DNA of 64,000 nucleotides from the NCBI GenBank assembly GCA_944390735.1, contig CALXRL010000044.1:124001-188000 (forward strand), written 5' to 3'. Positions 8,122-16,631 of this stretch are shown here, piece after piece. Source of the stretch: an uncultured Victivallales bacterium (lineage in GTDB: Bacteria > Verrucomicrobiota > Lentisphaeria > Victivallales > UBA1829). The notes below the pieces were generated by a model that was not told where the DNA came from, searched no databases, and was given only the letters and a program-made list of their open reading frames with translations. A program made the translations under genes and the position numbers. How positions within the stretch are numbered: position 1 is the stretch's first letter; every line of letters begins with the position of its first letter.

Positions 8122-9696
8122 AACTCCGCTCTTCGCCGTCGGCTTTCCCGCTTTCCTGTTCAAGGTCCCCAGCGAAGTGAAAAGCCATCCGTCGGTTCCC
8201 AGATAGATCATCCGGAATCCCGATTCATACATCCGTTTTGCCAGGCGGTAATCGTTGGGACCGACGAAAAAGAGCGGCGTTCCGATCAGTTCCGCAAGAG
8301 CGTTGGGTTTGATCTTCAGCTTCCGGTCGGCAAATTTGATCATTTTGAGCGTGATGTCTTTTTTGTAGATGTACCCGAATGTCGGATCCAGTCCGCAGAG
8401 ATAGCGCATCTGCGGCAGCGCATAATAGAGCGGGGGAAAATCCGACCAGTTCAGATTTCCGATCACCAGATTCTTCGGCACCGTGTTTCCGAACGAGGCA
8501 AACCATTTTGCCAGATGCTCCGCGGGACGGTTCACAAACGTATCCTCCCCGTTCTGAAGGTAGACACATACATACCATGTTCCCAGACTCAGCAGAGCCG
8601 CGAACAACAGACAGGTCAGACGCCGGTGCCGGCGCGGAATCCGCACAATTCTGCTGTACAGCACTCCGAACAGCAGCAGATTGAACGGCATCGCATATTC
8701 AATGAAACGGAATGCCGACAGAAAACCGATCTGTGTCAGCACTCCCAGAAGAATCATCGCCAGAATCTCCGGTCGGAAGAACACCTCTCTTTTCCGGATC
8801 AGCAACCAGACGCTCAATCCGAGATTGAGCAGGAAAAGCACGCAAAGCGGAATGCTGAAAAACACCGTATGCGTCACAATGAAGAATCCCGAATACGTCA
8901 GTTCCGCCCCCAGCGGAAGCAGATCCTTCGACAGAAACAGAAGCAGCGGCACATCAATACACTGAATCTTCCAGTTGATGAAAGTGTTCGGACACTGCGG
9001 ATGCAGCAGAAAACCGAACAGAAGTCCGACCACGGTTCCCCCGAACAGCAGCACCCCCCGTTTCCAGTCCTTCCGCAGAGACGCCAGCGCAAACGATCCC
9101 GCGCTGAGCAGCAGAAAGTGCGGATTGGAATATCCCCATGCAAACACCATTCCCAGCAGCAGCGCTTTCCAGCAGTCCTTCAGCGATCGAATCGACGGAT
9201 AGACCACACAGCTGAAGAGCATCAGCGCAATCGCCAGCAGATGCGGCCGCAGCATCATCGAACGGAACGTGAAAAACGGACACACACAGAACAGAAACGG
9301 AATCAGCAGACAGAGTCCGCGAATCCGGTACCGGATCCCCGCCAGAGCAAAGGCCAGCAGGACCAGCAGCAGAAAAAAAAGATTCGGAATATGAAACGGC
9401 ATCTCCGGCAGTCCGAGCGCAAGCACCGTGTTCTGCACCCAGCCAAGAAGAAGATGAAACAGCAGTTCCTTGTCGGCAAAGCACTCCGACCAGGTGGAGA
9501 GCGTCATGGCGGGAAAGGTCTGCGACGCAAAGACATTCCACCCCTCCATGGCGATCCGGACATGATAAAAGCAGTCCACCTCGTTTTCCCCGTTCTCGGC
9601 AAAAGTCAGCCGCAGGAGAATCAGAAACGCGAAGGCGATGAGAACGCCTGCCGCGGCGGAGAGTTTTTCCCTGACAGGAATCCCTGCTGTCATCAT
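8101..9696 (-). CDS. Multi-pass membrane protein, probable GT-C type glycosyltransferase
   Basis: A 531-residue protein with about ten to twelve hydrophobic segments and a soluble C-terminal portion of roughly 130 residues. After the first helix it has an acidic-aromatic motif (NEVDCFYHVRIA) placed like the D-x-x-Y-H loop of STT3/PMT-type GT-C enzymes, followed by periplasmic aromatic residues. This suggests transfer of a sugar from a polyprenyl-phosphate donor, but no close family is recognised. It lies 43 bases after rph on the same strand, with GGGAG before the double ATG. Confidence 0.55.
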   Translation of the reverse strand: MMTAGIPVREKLSAAAGVLIAFAFLILLRLTFAENGENEVDCFYHVRIAMEGWNVFASQTFPAMTLSTWSECFADKELLFHLLLGWVQNTVLALGLPEMPFHIPNLFFLLLVLLAFALAGIRYRIRGLCLLIPFLFCVCPFFTFRSMMLRPHLLAIALMLFSCVVYPSIRSLKDCWKALLLGMVFAWGYSNPHFLLLSAGSFALASLRKDWKRGVLLFGGTVVGLLFGFLLHPQCPNTFINWKIQCIDVPLLLFLSKDLLPLGAELTYSGFFIVTHTVFFSIPLCVLFLLNLGLSVWLLIRKREVFFRPEILAMILLGVLTQIGFLSAFRFIEYAMPFNLLLFGVLYSRIVRIPRRHRRLTCLLFAALLSLGTWYVCVYLQNGEDTFVNRPAEHLAKWFASFGNTVPKNLVIGNLNWSDFPPLYYALPQMRYLCGLDPTFGYIYKKDITLKMIKFADRKLKIKPNALAELIGTPLFFVGPNDYRLAKRMYESGFRMIYLGTDGWLFTSLGTLNRKAGKPTAKSGVSPENDK

Positions 9697-9739
9697 CCGG
9701 CTCCCTTCGATTTTCCGGAACGCGCTTCCGGACGCCCTG

Positions 9740-10537
9740 TTACAAGTTCAGTTCCTCCAGAGCCGCGCCGATGTTTCCCAGCGGCACATGCGGCTCTCTT
9801 TTTTTCTCCTCGCGCGGGGCGAGCACGGCGCGCTGACAGGCGAAAAGACGTTCCAGTCCGACGCCGGCGACATCAAGCATCCGGTCCAGCTCCTGACGGG
9901 AAAACGGCACTTCCTCCGCGGTTCCCTGCACCTCGATGATTTTTCCGGACTCGGTCATCACCACGTTCATATCGACATCGGCGCTGGAATCCTCCTCATA
10001 GCAGAGATCCAGCATCACCTCGCCGTCCTTCATTCCCACGCTGACCGCCGCGACATTCTCCTTCATCGGGAATTTATGCAGCACATTTTTCTCCACCAGT
10101 TTCCGGAAGGCCAGCTGAAGCGCGACGGACGCCCCTGTGATGCTGGCGCAGCGCGTGCCGCCGTCCGCATCCATCACATCGCAGTCGATGTAGACCGTGT
10201 TCGGCCCCAGCGCCTTCAGATCCACCACGGTCCGGAAACTTCTGCCGATCAGCCGTTGAATCTCCATGGTTCTTCCGCTCTGCTTCCCCCGGACAGCCTC
10301 GCGCTGGTTCCGTGCGTTGGTGGAAGCGGGAAGGAGTCCATATTCGGACGTCACCCATCCGCCCGGCACGCCCTGAGCGCGCATCCAGCCCGGCACGCCC
10401 GGCTCCACCGTGACCGCGCAGATCACCTTCGTTCCCCCCATCTCCACAAGAACGGACCCCGCCGGATGGGACAGATAATGGGGGGTAATCCTGACTTTGC
10501 GCAGAAAATTGAATGGTCTTCCGTCGATTCTTTTCAT
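9740..10537 (-). CDS. rph: Ribonuclease PH
   Basis: Phosphorolytic 3'-5' exoribonuclease that trims tRNA precursors; forms a hexameric ring. The 265 residues contain the family landmarks: [12 protein letters not shown] at the start, [32 protein letters not shown], the phosphate-binding [22 protein letters not shown] segment, and [19 protein letters not shown]. The ATG at MKRIDGRP is chosen; the frame extends 15 codons further upstream without a family match. The C-terminal tail after residue ~240 is longer than in E. coli and charged. Confidence 0.95.
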   Translation of the reverse strand: MKRIDGRPFNFLRKVRITPHYLSHPAGSVLVEMGGTKVICAVTVEPGVPGWMRAQGVPGGWVTSEYGLLPASTNARNQREAVRGKQSGRTMEIQRLIGRSFRTVVDLKALGPNTVYIDCDVMDADGGTRCASITGASVALQLAFRKLVEKNVLHKFPMKENVAAVSVGMKDGEVMLDLCYEEDSSADVDMNVVMTESGKIIEVQGTAEEVPFSRQELDRMLDVAGVGLERLFACQRAVLAPREEKKREPHVPLGNIGAALEELNL

Positions 10538-10697
10538 GATTCCAGATCCTGTTTCCGATTCAAAAAAAAGCCGCCGCCGCACCAGATCCCCCGCAGCACC
10601 TGAACTCGTCGTTTATGGCTGCTCGGTTCCCCGTCTGACCCGTTCACGGGACTTCAGCGCACGGGGTCCAATGCGGCGACAGCAAAATCACTGTCTG

Positions 10698-11597
10698 TCA
10701 GGCTTTCCGCCTGCCCTTGTTTGGAACTATACTCGCATCTTTGAAATATTCAAGGCAGAGAGACAATTCCGCACGCAAATTTTTTCGATCGACGATTTTG
10801 TCGATCAGTCCCTTCTTCAGCAGGAACTCGGAAGTCTGGAATCCTTCCGGCAGCTGAGCCTGGGTCGTATCCTTGATCACACGCGGGCCGGCAAAGCCGA
10901 TCAGCGCTTCCGGTTCGGCGAGAATCAGATCGCCGAGCGATGCGTAACTGGCGGTCACTCCGGCGGTGGTCGGATGCGTCATCACCACGATATACGGCAG
11001 TCCGGCCGCGGCATGTTTCTGAAGCGCTCCGCTGGTTTTCGCCATCTGCATGAGACTGACCATTCCCTCGTACATGCGCGCTCCGCCGGAAGCGGTCACG
11101 ATCACAAGGGGCAGTCCTTTCGCCGTCGCATACTCCACAAGACGCGTCACCTTCTCTCCGACGACCGCGCCCATGCTGGCGCCGAGAAAGCGGAAATCCA
11201 TCACGCCGAGCGCCAGAGGTCTTCCATCCAGCGTGGCCTCTCCGCAGACGATCGCATCCTTCAGACCGGTCTTCTTCTTGTTCGCCGCCAGTTTTTCCGT
11301 ATAGGAGGAGACCCCCTCGAATTTCAGCGTGTCCACGGATTCGAGATCCGCGTCGATTTCCACAAACGACCCCTTGTCGGTCAGCAGCTCGATTCTCTGC
11401 GGAGCAGGCATCGGGTTGTGGTAGCCGCAGTGCGGACAGATGAACAGATTGCTTTCCTTCTGTTTGGTGAAGATCGTCGCATCACATTTTTTGCATTTTT
11501 CCCAGAGTCCCTCGGGAATGTCCTTGCGTTTCTGAGGACCTTCGGCCTGAGCTTCGGCATTCAATGTCGAATATTTTGATTTTTTGAAAAAAGCCAT
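10698..11597 (-). CDS. accD: Acetyl-CoA carboxylase carboxyltransferase subunit beta
   Basis: Beta subunit of the carboxyltransferase that makes malonyl-CoA for fatty-acid synthesis; it works with AccA, which is not in this window. The 299 residues begin with a four-cysteine zinc finger (CKKCDATIF and CPHCGYHNP) and continue with the crotonase-like carboxyltransferase domain (GKVTRLVEYA, TASGGARMYEGMVSLMQMAKTS, PTTAGVTASYASLGD, GFAGPRVI). The ATG is preferred over a TTG two codons earlier because AGGA lies 7 bases upstream. It starts 2 bases after comF ends. Confidence 0.95.
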   Translation of the reverse strand: MAFFKKSKYSTLNAEAQAEGPQKRKDIPEGLWEKCKKCDATIFTKQKESNLFICPHCGYHNPMPAPQRIELLTDKGSFVEIDADLESVDTLKFEGVSSYTEKLAANKKKTGLKDAIVCGEATLDGRPLALGVMDFRFLGASMGAVVGEKVTRLVEYATAKGLPLVIVTASGGARMYEGMVSLMQMAKTSGALQKHAAAGLPYIVVMTHPTTAGVTASYASLGDLILAEPEALIGFAGPRVIKDTTQAQLPEGFQTSEFLLKKGLIDKIVDRKNLRAELSLCLEYFKDASIVPNKGRRKA

Positions 11598-11599
11598 TT

Positions 11600-12343
11600 T
11601 CAATTCCTTTGTCTTCTGGCAATGACCAGCACATCCACTCGTTCCGCGCCATTTTCAAGCAGGACGCCGGCGGCTTCACGCAGGGTCGCCCCTGTCGTCA
11701 TAACATCATCCACCAGTAATATACTACACATTTCCGCAACTGTCGAATCCGAAATGGAAAAAGCGCCCGCAATATTTGAATTTCTTTCGTTTTTTGTTAA
11801 AAAAGCCTGCTGTTTCGTATGCCGGACGCGGCGGAGAAGTCCGCGGACCGGAATTCCGAGATGTCCTCCAAGCTGTCTGGCGAACAGCGCGGACTGATTG
11901 TAGCCGCGTTTCAGAAACCGTCTCCAGTGGAGAGGCACCGGCACAATGCAGTCGTACCGGAGCGACTCGGCATCCGCGAGTCCCGCGGCGAGCCGTCCCA
12001 GCGGTCTCGCCAGTTCCGTCCGTCCCTGATATTTGAACAGATGGATGCAGTCCAGCACCTCGTCGGTGTATCGGAAAAGAGCATAGGCACGCGTCCACGG
12101 CGGCTTCGGATGATTCATACATTCACTGCAGGATTCGAAAATTCCGTCGATTTCCGCGCCGCAGGTCCGGCAGACCTTTCCGCGGATCATCGGCATCCGC
12201 TTCATGCACTCCCCGCAGAACATGTTCGGCGTTCCGTCGAACGGAACCCCCTTTCCGCAGAGCGGACACGGCAGCGGCAGCAGTGTTTCCAGCGCTCCGG
12301 AGAAAAACCGGAACCACGGAACTCCGTGCCGCGCCGCCGTCAT
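11600..12343 (-). CDS. comF: ComF-family phosphoribosyltransferase-like protein
   Basis: A 247-residue protein with an N-terminal zinc-finger region (CPLCGKG, CGEC, CRTCGAEI, CSEC) and a C-terminal PRTase domain whose PRPP loop reads ILLVDDVMTTGATL. ComF is needed for DNA uptake in naturally competent bacteria, but many species carry it without known competence. The KRGYNQSALFARQLGGHL segment is characteristic. It lies 7 bases after asd and 2 bases before accD. ComM/YifB elsewhere in the window is another competence-associated gene. Confidence 0.9.
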   Translation of the reverse strand: MTAARHGVPWFRFFSGALETLLPLPCPLCGKGVPFDGTPNMFCGECMKRMPMIRGKVCRTCGAEIDGIFESCSECMNHPKPPWTRAYALFRYTDEVLDCIHLFKYQGRTELARPLGRLAAGLADAESLRYDCIVPVPLHWRRFLKRGYNQSALFARQLGGHLGIPVRGLLRRVRHTKQQAFLTKNERNSNIAGAFSISDSTVAEMCSILLVDDVMTTGATLREAAGVLLENGAERVDVLVIARRQRN

Positions 12344-12350
12344 ACCCGTG

Positions 12351-13364
12351 TTACCGGTTCAGAACTTCCGCAATCTGAACGGCGTTCAGAGCCGCGCCTT
12401 TCAGAAGCTGGTCGCCGGAGACAAAAATCTCCAGTCCGCGCTTGTCTTTGCGGGAGATGTCCTGACGGATGCGGCCGACGATCACATCATAGTTTCCGGT
12501 TGCATCCACCGGCATCGGATAGATCTTGTTTGCCGGATCGTCGCGCACGATCACACCGGGCGCCTTCGACAGGATTTCGCGCGCCTCTTCCGGCGTGATC
12601 TCCTGTTCGAATTCCAGATTCAGCGATTCGGAATGCGCTCTCATCACAGGCACGCGGACACTTGTGCAGGAGATCATCAGACCGGGGATGTGCATGATCT
12701 TGCGCGTCTCGTTGACCATCTTGAGCTCCTCCTTGGTGTACCCGTTCGGCTGGAAGGAGTCAATGTGCGGGAACAAATTGAACGCGAGACGCTGCGCCAT
12801 GACTTTGGCTTCGATTTTGGTTTCGCCGTTGAGCACCGCGCGGGTCTGATCGAGCAGCTCCTGCATCGCGGGCGCGCCGCCGCCGGACGCCGCCTGATAG
12901 GTCGAGGCGATCAGACGTTTGAGTCCTTTGGCCTTGTGCAGCGGATAAACCGCCACCGCCATGATCGCGGTTGTGCAGTTCGGATTGGCAATGACACCGT
13001 GATGCCGGAACGCATCCTCGGGATTGATTTCGGGAATGACCAGGGGGACGTCATCCTCCATGCGGAATGCGCTGGAGTTGTCGATCATGACGCAACCGGC
13101 GTCCACGCAGGCGCGGCGGAATTTTTTGGAGACATCCGAACCCGCGCTGAACAGAGCAATGTCGACTCCTTTAAAAGAGTCTTCCGTCATCTCCTCAATG
13201 GTAATCTCTTCGCCCTTGAACTTCCTCTTTTTACCGGCGGAACGGGCGGAGGCAAGCAGTTTCAGAGAAGCGATCGGAAAATTTCTTTTTTCGAGAGTCT
13301 CGATCATCTCCACGCCGACGGCTCCGGTGGCCCCGGCGACAGCTACATTCATTGGTCTTCCCAT
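12351..13364 (-). CDS. asd: Aspartate-semialdehyde dehydrogenase
   Basis: NADP-dependent enzyme at the branch of the lysine/diaminopimelate, threonine and methionine pathways. The 337 residues start with the Rossmann motif GATGAVG; the catalytic cysteine is Cys130 in ANPNCTT; the substrate-binding segment STYQAASGGGA and the conserved VRVPVMRAHSES follow. The start MGRPMNVAVAG is chosen; an ATG four codons later (13352) is equally plausible because GGGAAGA precedes it. First gene of a minus-strand block with comF and accD. A long structured leader with an intrinsic terminator lies upstream, suggesting attenuation. Confidence 0.95.
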   Translation of the reverse strand: MGRPMNVAVAGATGAVGVEMIETLEKRNFPIASLKLLASARSAGKKRKFKGEEITIEEMTEDSFKGVDIALFSAGSDVSKKFRRACVDAGCVMIDNSSAFRMEDDVPLVIPEINPEDAFRHHGVIANPNCTTAIMAVAVYPLHKAKGLKRLIASTYQAASGGGAPAMQELLDQTRAVLNGETKIEAKVMAQRLAFNLFPHIDSFQPNGYTKEELKMVNETRKIMHIPGLMISCTSVRVPVMRAHSESLNLEFEQEITPEEAREILSKAPGVIVRDDPANKIYPMPVDATGNYDVIVGRIRQDISRKDKRGLEIFVSGDQLLKGAALNAVQIAEVLNR

Positions 13365-13458
13365 TTTGGATTCATACTCCCTAAAATTGTAGTTTGGGTT
13401 GCTGACAACAAATCCGGATAATTTACATGCAGACGGCATGTTTTTCAACTCCGCTTTC

Positions 13459-13485
13459 AAAAAAAACGGGAGAGGCACATCTCCC
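13459..13485 (-). terminator. Intrinsic terminator in the asd leader
   Basis: Read on the minus strand: GGGAGA, loop TGTGCC, TCTCCC, then G and eight T. It is about 95 bases before the asd ATG and no minus-strand gene lies upstream of it, so it would act either as an attenuator or as the end of a small RNA. Confidence 0.6.
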
Positions 13486-13486
13486 C

Positions 13487-13576
13487 CCTCCGGCTTCGGG
13501 GCGGTTTCTCCCGGCAGACGCCCCTCTGAATGACCGGAGGCAGACGCCGCGCTCCTTCTTTTCCCCCGTCGTCTGC
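13487..13576 (-). ncRNA. Structured leader RNA upstream of asd (candidate riboswitch or attenuator)
   Basis: On the minus strand, CCTCCGG/CCGGAGG (13534-13540 with 13487-13493) encloses GGGGCG/CGCCCC (13519-13524 with 13498-13503). A third element, GCAGACG (13570-13576), can pair perfectly with either of two CGTCTGC copies (13540-13546 or 13514-13520), and each alternative breaks one of the nested stems. Mutually exclusive stems just upstream of a terminator are what an attenuator or riboswitch looks like. No known class was recognised with confidence. Confidence 0.5.
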
Positions 13577-13699
13577 GGAGAAAGGCAAGTTCTTGCCAGC
13601 TCCCGTCTCGGAAACGTCAACGCCTCTGTACAAAGTTGATGACCGCAAAGCATCCGGCAGCCGGAAAAGAAAAAATCCCACTTTTTTTCCTTTTGCCTC

Positions 13700-13728
13700 T
13701 TGCTTTTGCCAACGATGGCAATTATAAT
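13700..13728 (+). promoter_or_regulatory. Promoter of the Gfo/Idh-uxaB-uxaA operon
   Basis: TTGCTT (13700-13705), 17 bases, perfect TATAAT (13723-13728), about 52 bases before the oxidoreductase ATG. Confidence 0.65.
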
Positions 13729-13780
13729 ATTCCCAACGACAGAAAACCCCGGAGAACAGAAAAAGAAAAAGGGATGAAAA

Positions 13781-15106
13781 ATGGCTAGAAAGAAATATGT
13801 GCTCGTGGGAACCGGTTCCAGATGCTCCATGTACCTGGACGCGCTCGGAAAGGATTTCAGTCAATACGGAGAAATTCTTGCACTCTGCGACTCGAACCAT
13901 GTCCGCATGAACTACTGGCGCGACTACATGAAGAGCACCTACGGAATCGGTCCTCTGCCCACCTATCACTGCTCCGAATTCGACCGCATGATTCAGGAAC
14001 AGAAACCGGACAAGGTCATTGTGACAAGCATGGACCGCACGCACCACCTCTACATCTGCCGCGCCATGGAACTCGGCTGCGACGTGGTCACGGAAAAGCC
14101 GATGACCGTGGACGCCGAAAAGTGCCAGCAGATCATCGATACCAAAAAACGGACCGGGCGCGACATCATCGTCACCTTCAACTACCGCTACTCCCCCCGG
14201 AACACCCGGGTCAAGGAGCTTCTGCAGTCGGGCATTGCCGGCACGATCACGACCGTCACGTTTGAATGGCTTCTGGATACCAGTCACGGGGCGGATTACT
14301 TCCGCCGCTGGCACCGCAACAAAAACAACAACGGCGGACTGCTTGTTCACAAGGCCACTCACCATTTCGACCTCATGAACTGGTGGCTGGATTCCGCGCC
14401 GAAAACCGTCTTCGCCATGGGCGATCTCAAATTCTACGGCAAGGAGAACGCCGAAAAACGCGGAGTGACACGCTTTTACGACCGCGCCTACGGCAATCCG
14501 ATCGCGGCGGAGGATCCCTTCGCCCTCAAAATTGATCCGGAAAAGGATCAGCGGCTCCTGGCGCTCTACTTCGGAGAGGCGGAAAAGGAAGACGGATACA
14601 TGCGCGACCGCAGCGTCTTCAGCGACGGCATCTCCATCGAGGACAATATGAATGTGATGGTTCGCTACCAGAACAACGTTGTCATGAACTACTGTCTCTA
14701 CGCCCACAGTCCGTGGGAGGGATACCGCGTCTGCTTCAACGGGACAAAAGGCCGTCTTGAATTCAACGTCGTGGAAAAATCCTATGTCAGCGGCGGTCAC
14801 GAGGACTTCAATCAGCCCGGCATGCGCGAGCTGGAGGGGGACAAGCAGAACCTGGTGCCGGAAATCATCTTCCAGCCGCTGTGGGGCAAACCGGTCACAT
14901 TCACCTACGAGCAGAACGACAAGGGCGGTCACGGCGGCGGAGACGTCCGTCTTCTCCGCGACGTGTTCGCCGGCGCGCAGCCTGATCCCCTGGGACATGC
15001 GGCAGGCTACATCGACGGTGCCAAATCCATCCTGACCGGAATCGCCGCAAACATCTCCATGAAAACCGGCGAACCGGTTCAGGTCAAAGATCTCGTTCAG
15101 TTCTGA
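13781..15106 (+). CDS. Gfo/Idh/MocA-family oxidoreductase
   Basis: NAD(P)-dependent sugar oxidoreductase-like protein of 441 residues. The N-terminal Rossmann fold starts VLVGTGSRC (residues 7-15; the third glycine of the motif is Cys15). EKP at 105-107 supplies the catalytic lysine. The C-terminal domain has HKATHHFD (190-197) in the substrate pocket. Its position directly before uxaB and uxaA suggests a role in the hexuronate route, for example converting an unusual uronate derivative, but the substrate cannot be read. The stop is 22 bases before the uxaB start. Confidence 0.88.
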   Translation: MARKKYVLVGTGSRCSMYLDALGKDFSQYGEILALCDSNHVRMNYWRDYMKSTYGIGPLPTYHCSEFDRMIQEQKPDKVIVTSMDRTHHLYICRAMELGCDVVTEKPMTVDAEKCQQIIDTKKRTGRDIIVTFNYRYSPRNTRVKELLQSGIAGTITTVTFEWLLDTSHGADYFRRWHRNKNNNGGLLVHKATHHFDLMNWWLDSAPKTVFAMGDLKFYGKENAEKRGVTRFYDRAYGNPIAAEDPFALKIDPEKDQRLLALYFGEAEKEDGYMRDRSVFSDGISIEDNMNVMVRYQNNVVMNYCLYAHSPWEGYRVCFNGTKGRLEFNVVEKSYVSGGHEDFNQPGMRELEGDKQNLVPEIIFQPLWGKPVTFTYEQNDKGGHGGGDVRLLRDVFAGAQPDPLGHAAGYIDGAKSILTGIAANISMKTGEPVQVKDLVQF

Positions 15107-15128
15107 CGTGCCGGGGGGAATGGAAAAG

Positions 15129-16583
15129 ATGAATCTGCTGAAACGGAAAACTCCGGCGACTCTTCCGGTCCGCGTCCTTCAGTTCGGCGAAGGCAATTTT
15201 CTGCGCGCGTTCGTCGACTGGATGCTCCATGAGATGAACAAACAGGGAAAATTCCAGGGACTTGCGCAGCTGATTCAGCCCCTTCCCGTCGGAATGGCGG
15301 AACCGATCAACGCGCAGGATGGTCTCTACACGCTGATCCTGCGCGGAATCGCCGACGGCAAAGTCGTGGAAAAACGGGAAGTGATCGAATCCGTCAAGGG
15401 CTGTCTGAATCCGTATGAGAACTGGAACGCGGTTGTGGAATGCGCCGTTTCCGACGATCTGCGGTTTGTCTTCTCCAACACGACGGAGGCGGGAATCGAA
15501 TACAAACCGGAACCCTATGCACCGGGCCGATGTCCGACCACGTATCCGGCAAAGCTGACCAGTCTTGTCTTTGAACGCTGGAAGGCCTTCCGCGGCGATC
15601 CGGCGAAAGGGCTTGTCGTGATTCCATGCGAGCTCATCGACCGGAACGGAGCAACGCTGAAACAGTGCATGAAACAGTATGCCGCCGACTGGAAACTGCC
15701 GGAGGAGTTCTCCTCCTGGCTCGAAAGCGCCTGTCTGTTTGTGAACACGCTGGTGGACCGTATTGTCGCGGGGTATCCGCGCGGGGAAGCGGAAAAAATC
15801 GAGGCGGAACTCGGATACCGGGATCGGCTTCTGGACTGCGGAGAGATCTTTCATCTCTTTGTCATCGAGGGGCCGGAAAGCATTCTGCGGGAGCTTCCGT
15901 TCACGGAGTGCGGTTTGAATGTGATCGTCACGGACAACCAGGCGCCATACCGCACGCGGAAGGTGCGTTTCCTGAACGGAGCGCATACGGCAAATGTGCC
16001 GGCGGCGATTCTCGGAGGTCTCACTCTGGTCGACGAAATGATGGAGGATCCCGTCTTCGGGCAAATGATCCGGAAGGCGATCTATGACGAAATCTTCCAC
16101 ACCGTCGATCTGCCCGAGAAAGAAAAAAAGGAGTTTGCCGACTCCGTTGTGGAACGGTTCCGGAATCCGTTTGCGCATCACCGGCTGCTCTCCATCTCAC
16201 TGAATTCGGTCTCGAAATGGAAGGTCCGCGTTCTGCCGAGTCTTCTGGATTATGTCCGGATCCGGGGCGAACTGCCGCAGGTGCTGGCGTTTTCGCTGGC
16301 GGCGCTGCTGCGCTTCTACCGAATTGAGATGGATGGAGAGGGCAAGGCATACGGTTCATACCGCGGAATCCGGTATCCGGTTTCCGACTCTCCGGAGGTG
16401 CTGGCGTTTTTTGCGGAACATGCGGAACGGACGGGTAAGGAAGCGGTCGTCCGGGCGCTGGGAAAAACCGATTTCTGGGGAATGGATCTGAACACGATCC
16501 CGGGACTGGCCGAACTTGTCGCAAAGGACCTTGAACGGATCGACGGCGACGGCATCCGCGACGCCGTGGAAGCCATTCTGTAA
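15129..16583 (+). CDS. uxaB: Tagaturonate reductase (altronate oxidoreductase)
   Basis: Interconverts tagaturonate and altronate with NADH in galacturonate breakdown. The 484 residues belong to the long-chain polyol dehydrogenase family: the cofactor segment QFGEGNFLRAF is at about 18-28, and the family signature K-x4-N-x2-H appears as KVRFLNGAH. The ATG at 15129 is chosen because a run of six G lies 10 bases upstream; an ATG at 15120 and a GTG at 15108 are too close to that run or too early. uxaA follows 48 bases later; uxaC and kdgK/kdgA are not in the window. Confidence 0.92.
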   Translation: MNLLKRKTPATLPVRVLQFGEGNFLRAFVDWMLHEMNKQGKFQGLAQLIQPLPVGMAEPINAQDGLYTLILRGIADGKVVEKREVIESVKGCLNPYENWNAVVECAVSDDLRFVFSNTTEAGIEYKPEPYAPGRCPTTYPAKLTSLVFERWKAFRGDPAKGLVVIPCELIDRNGATLKQCMKQYAADWKLPEEFSSWLESACLFVNTLVDRIVAGYPRGEAEKIEAELGYRDRLLDCGEIFHLFVIEGPESILRELPFTECGLNVIVTDNQAPYRTRKVRFLNGAHTANVPAAILGGLTLVDEMMEDPVFGQMIRKAIYDEIFHTVDLPEKEKKEFADSVVERFRNPFAHHRLLSISLNSVSKWKVRVLPSLLDYVRIRGELPQVLAFSLAALLRFYRIEMDGEGKAYGSYRGIRYPVSDSPEVLAFFAEHAERTGKEAVVRALGKTDFWGMDLNTIPGLAELVAKDLERIDGDGIRDAVEAIL

Positions 16584-16631
16584 CCGGACGCGAAAACCCC
16601 GTTTCAGAAGCAGGGAACAACAGGAGGACAC

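Larger units (their letters stand above)
13365..13780. other. Divergent control region between asd and the hexuronate operon
   Basis: No gene is supported in these 416 bases. The half nearest asd encodes on the minus strand a dense set of perfect inverted repeats ending in a U-rich terminator; the half nearest the oxidoreductase holds a TTGCTT-N17-TATAAT promoter on the plus strand. The -10 region is near-palindromic (ATTATAATAT) and could also serve a minus-strand promoter. Confidence 0.6.

Noticed and set aside
13441..13660. Lysine riboswitch call for the asd leader
   Set aside because: Short stretches resemble the consensus, but the closing P1 stem and the ~100 bases expected after the core are missing; left as an unclassified structured leader.
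13423..13830. Minus-strand ORFs over the asd leader
   Set aside because: Composition is non-protein-like, no ribosome site, and the frame crosses perfect hairpins and the promoter of the divergent gene.
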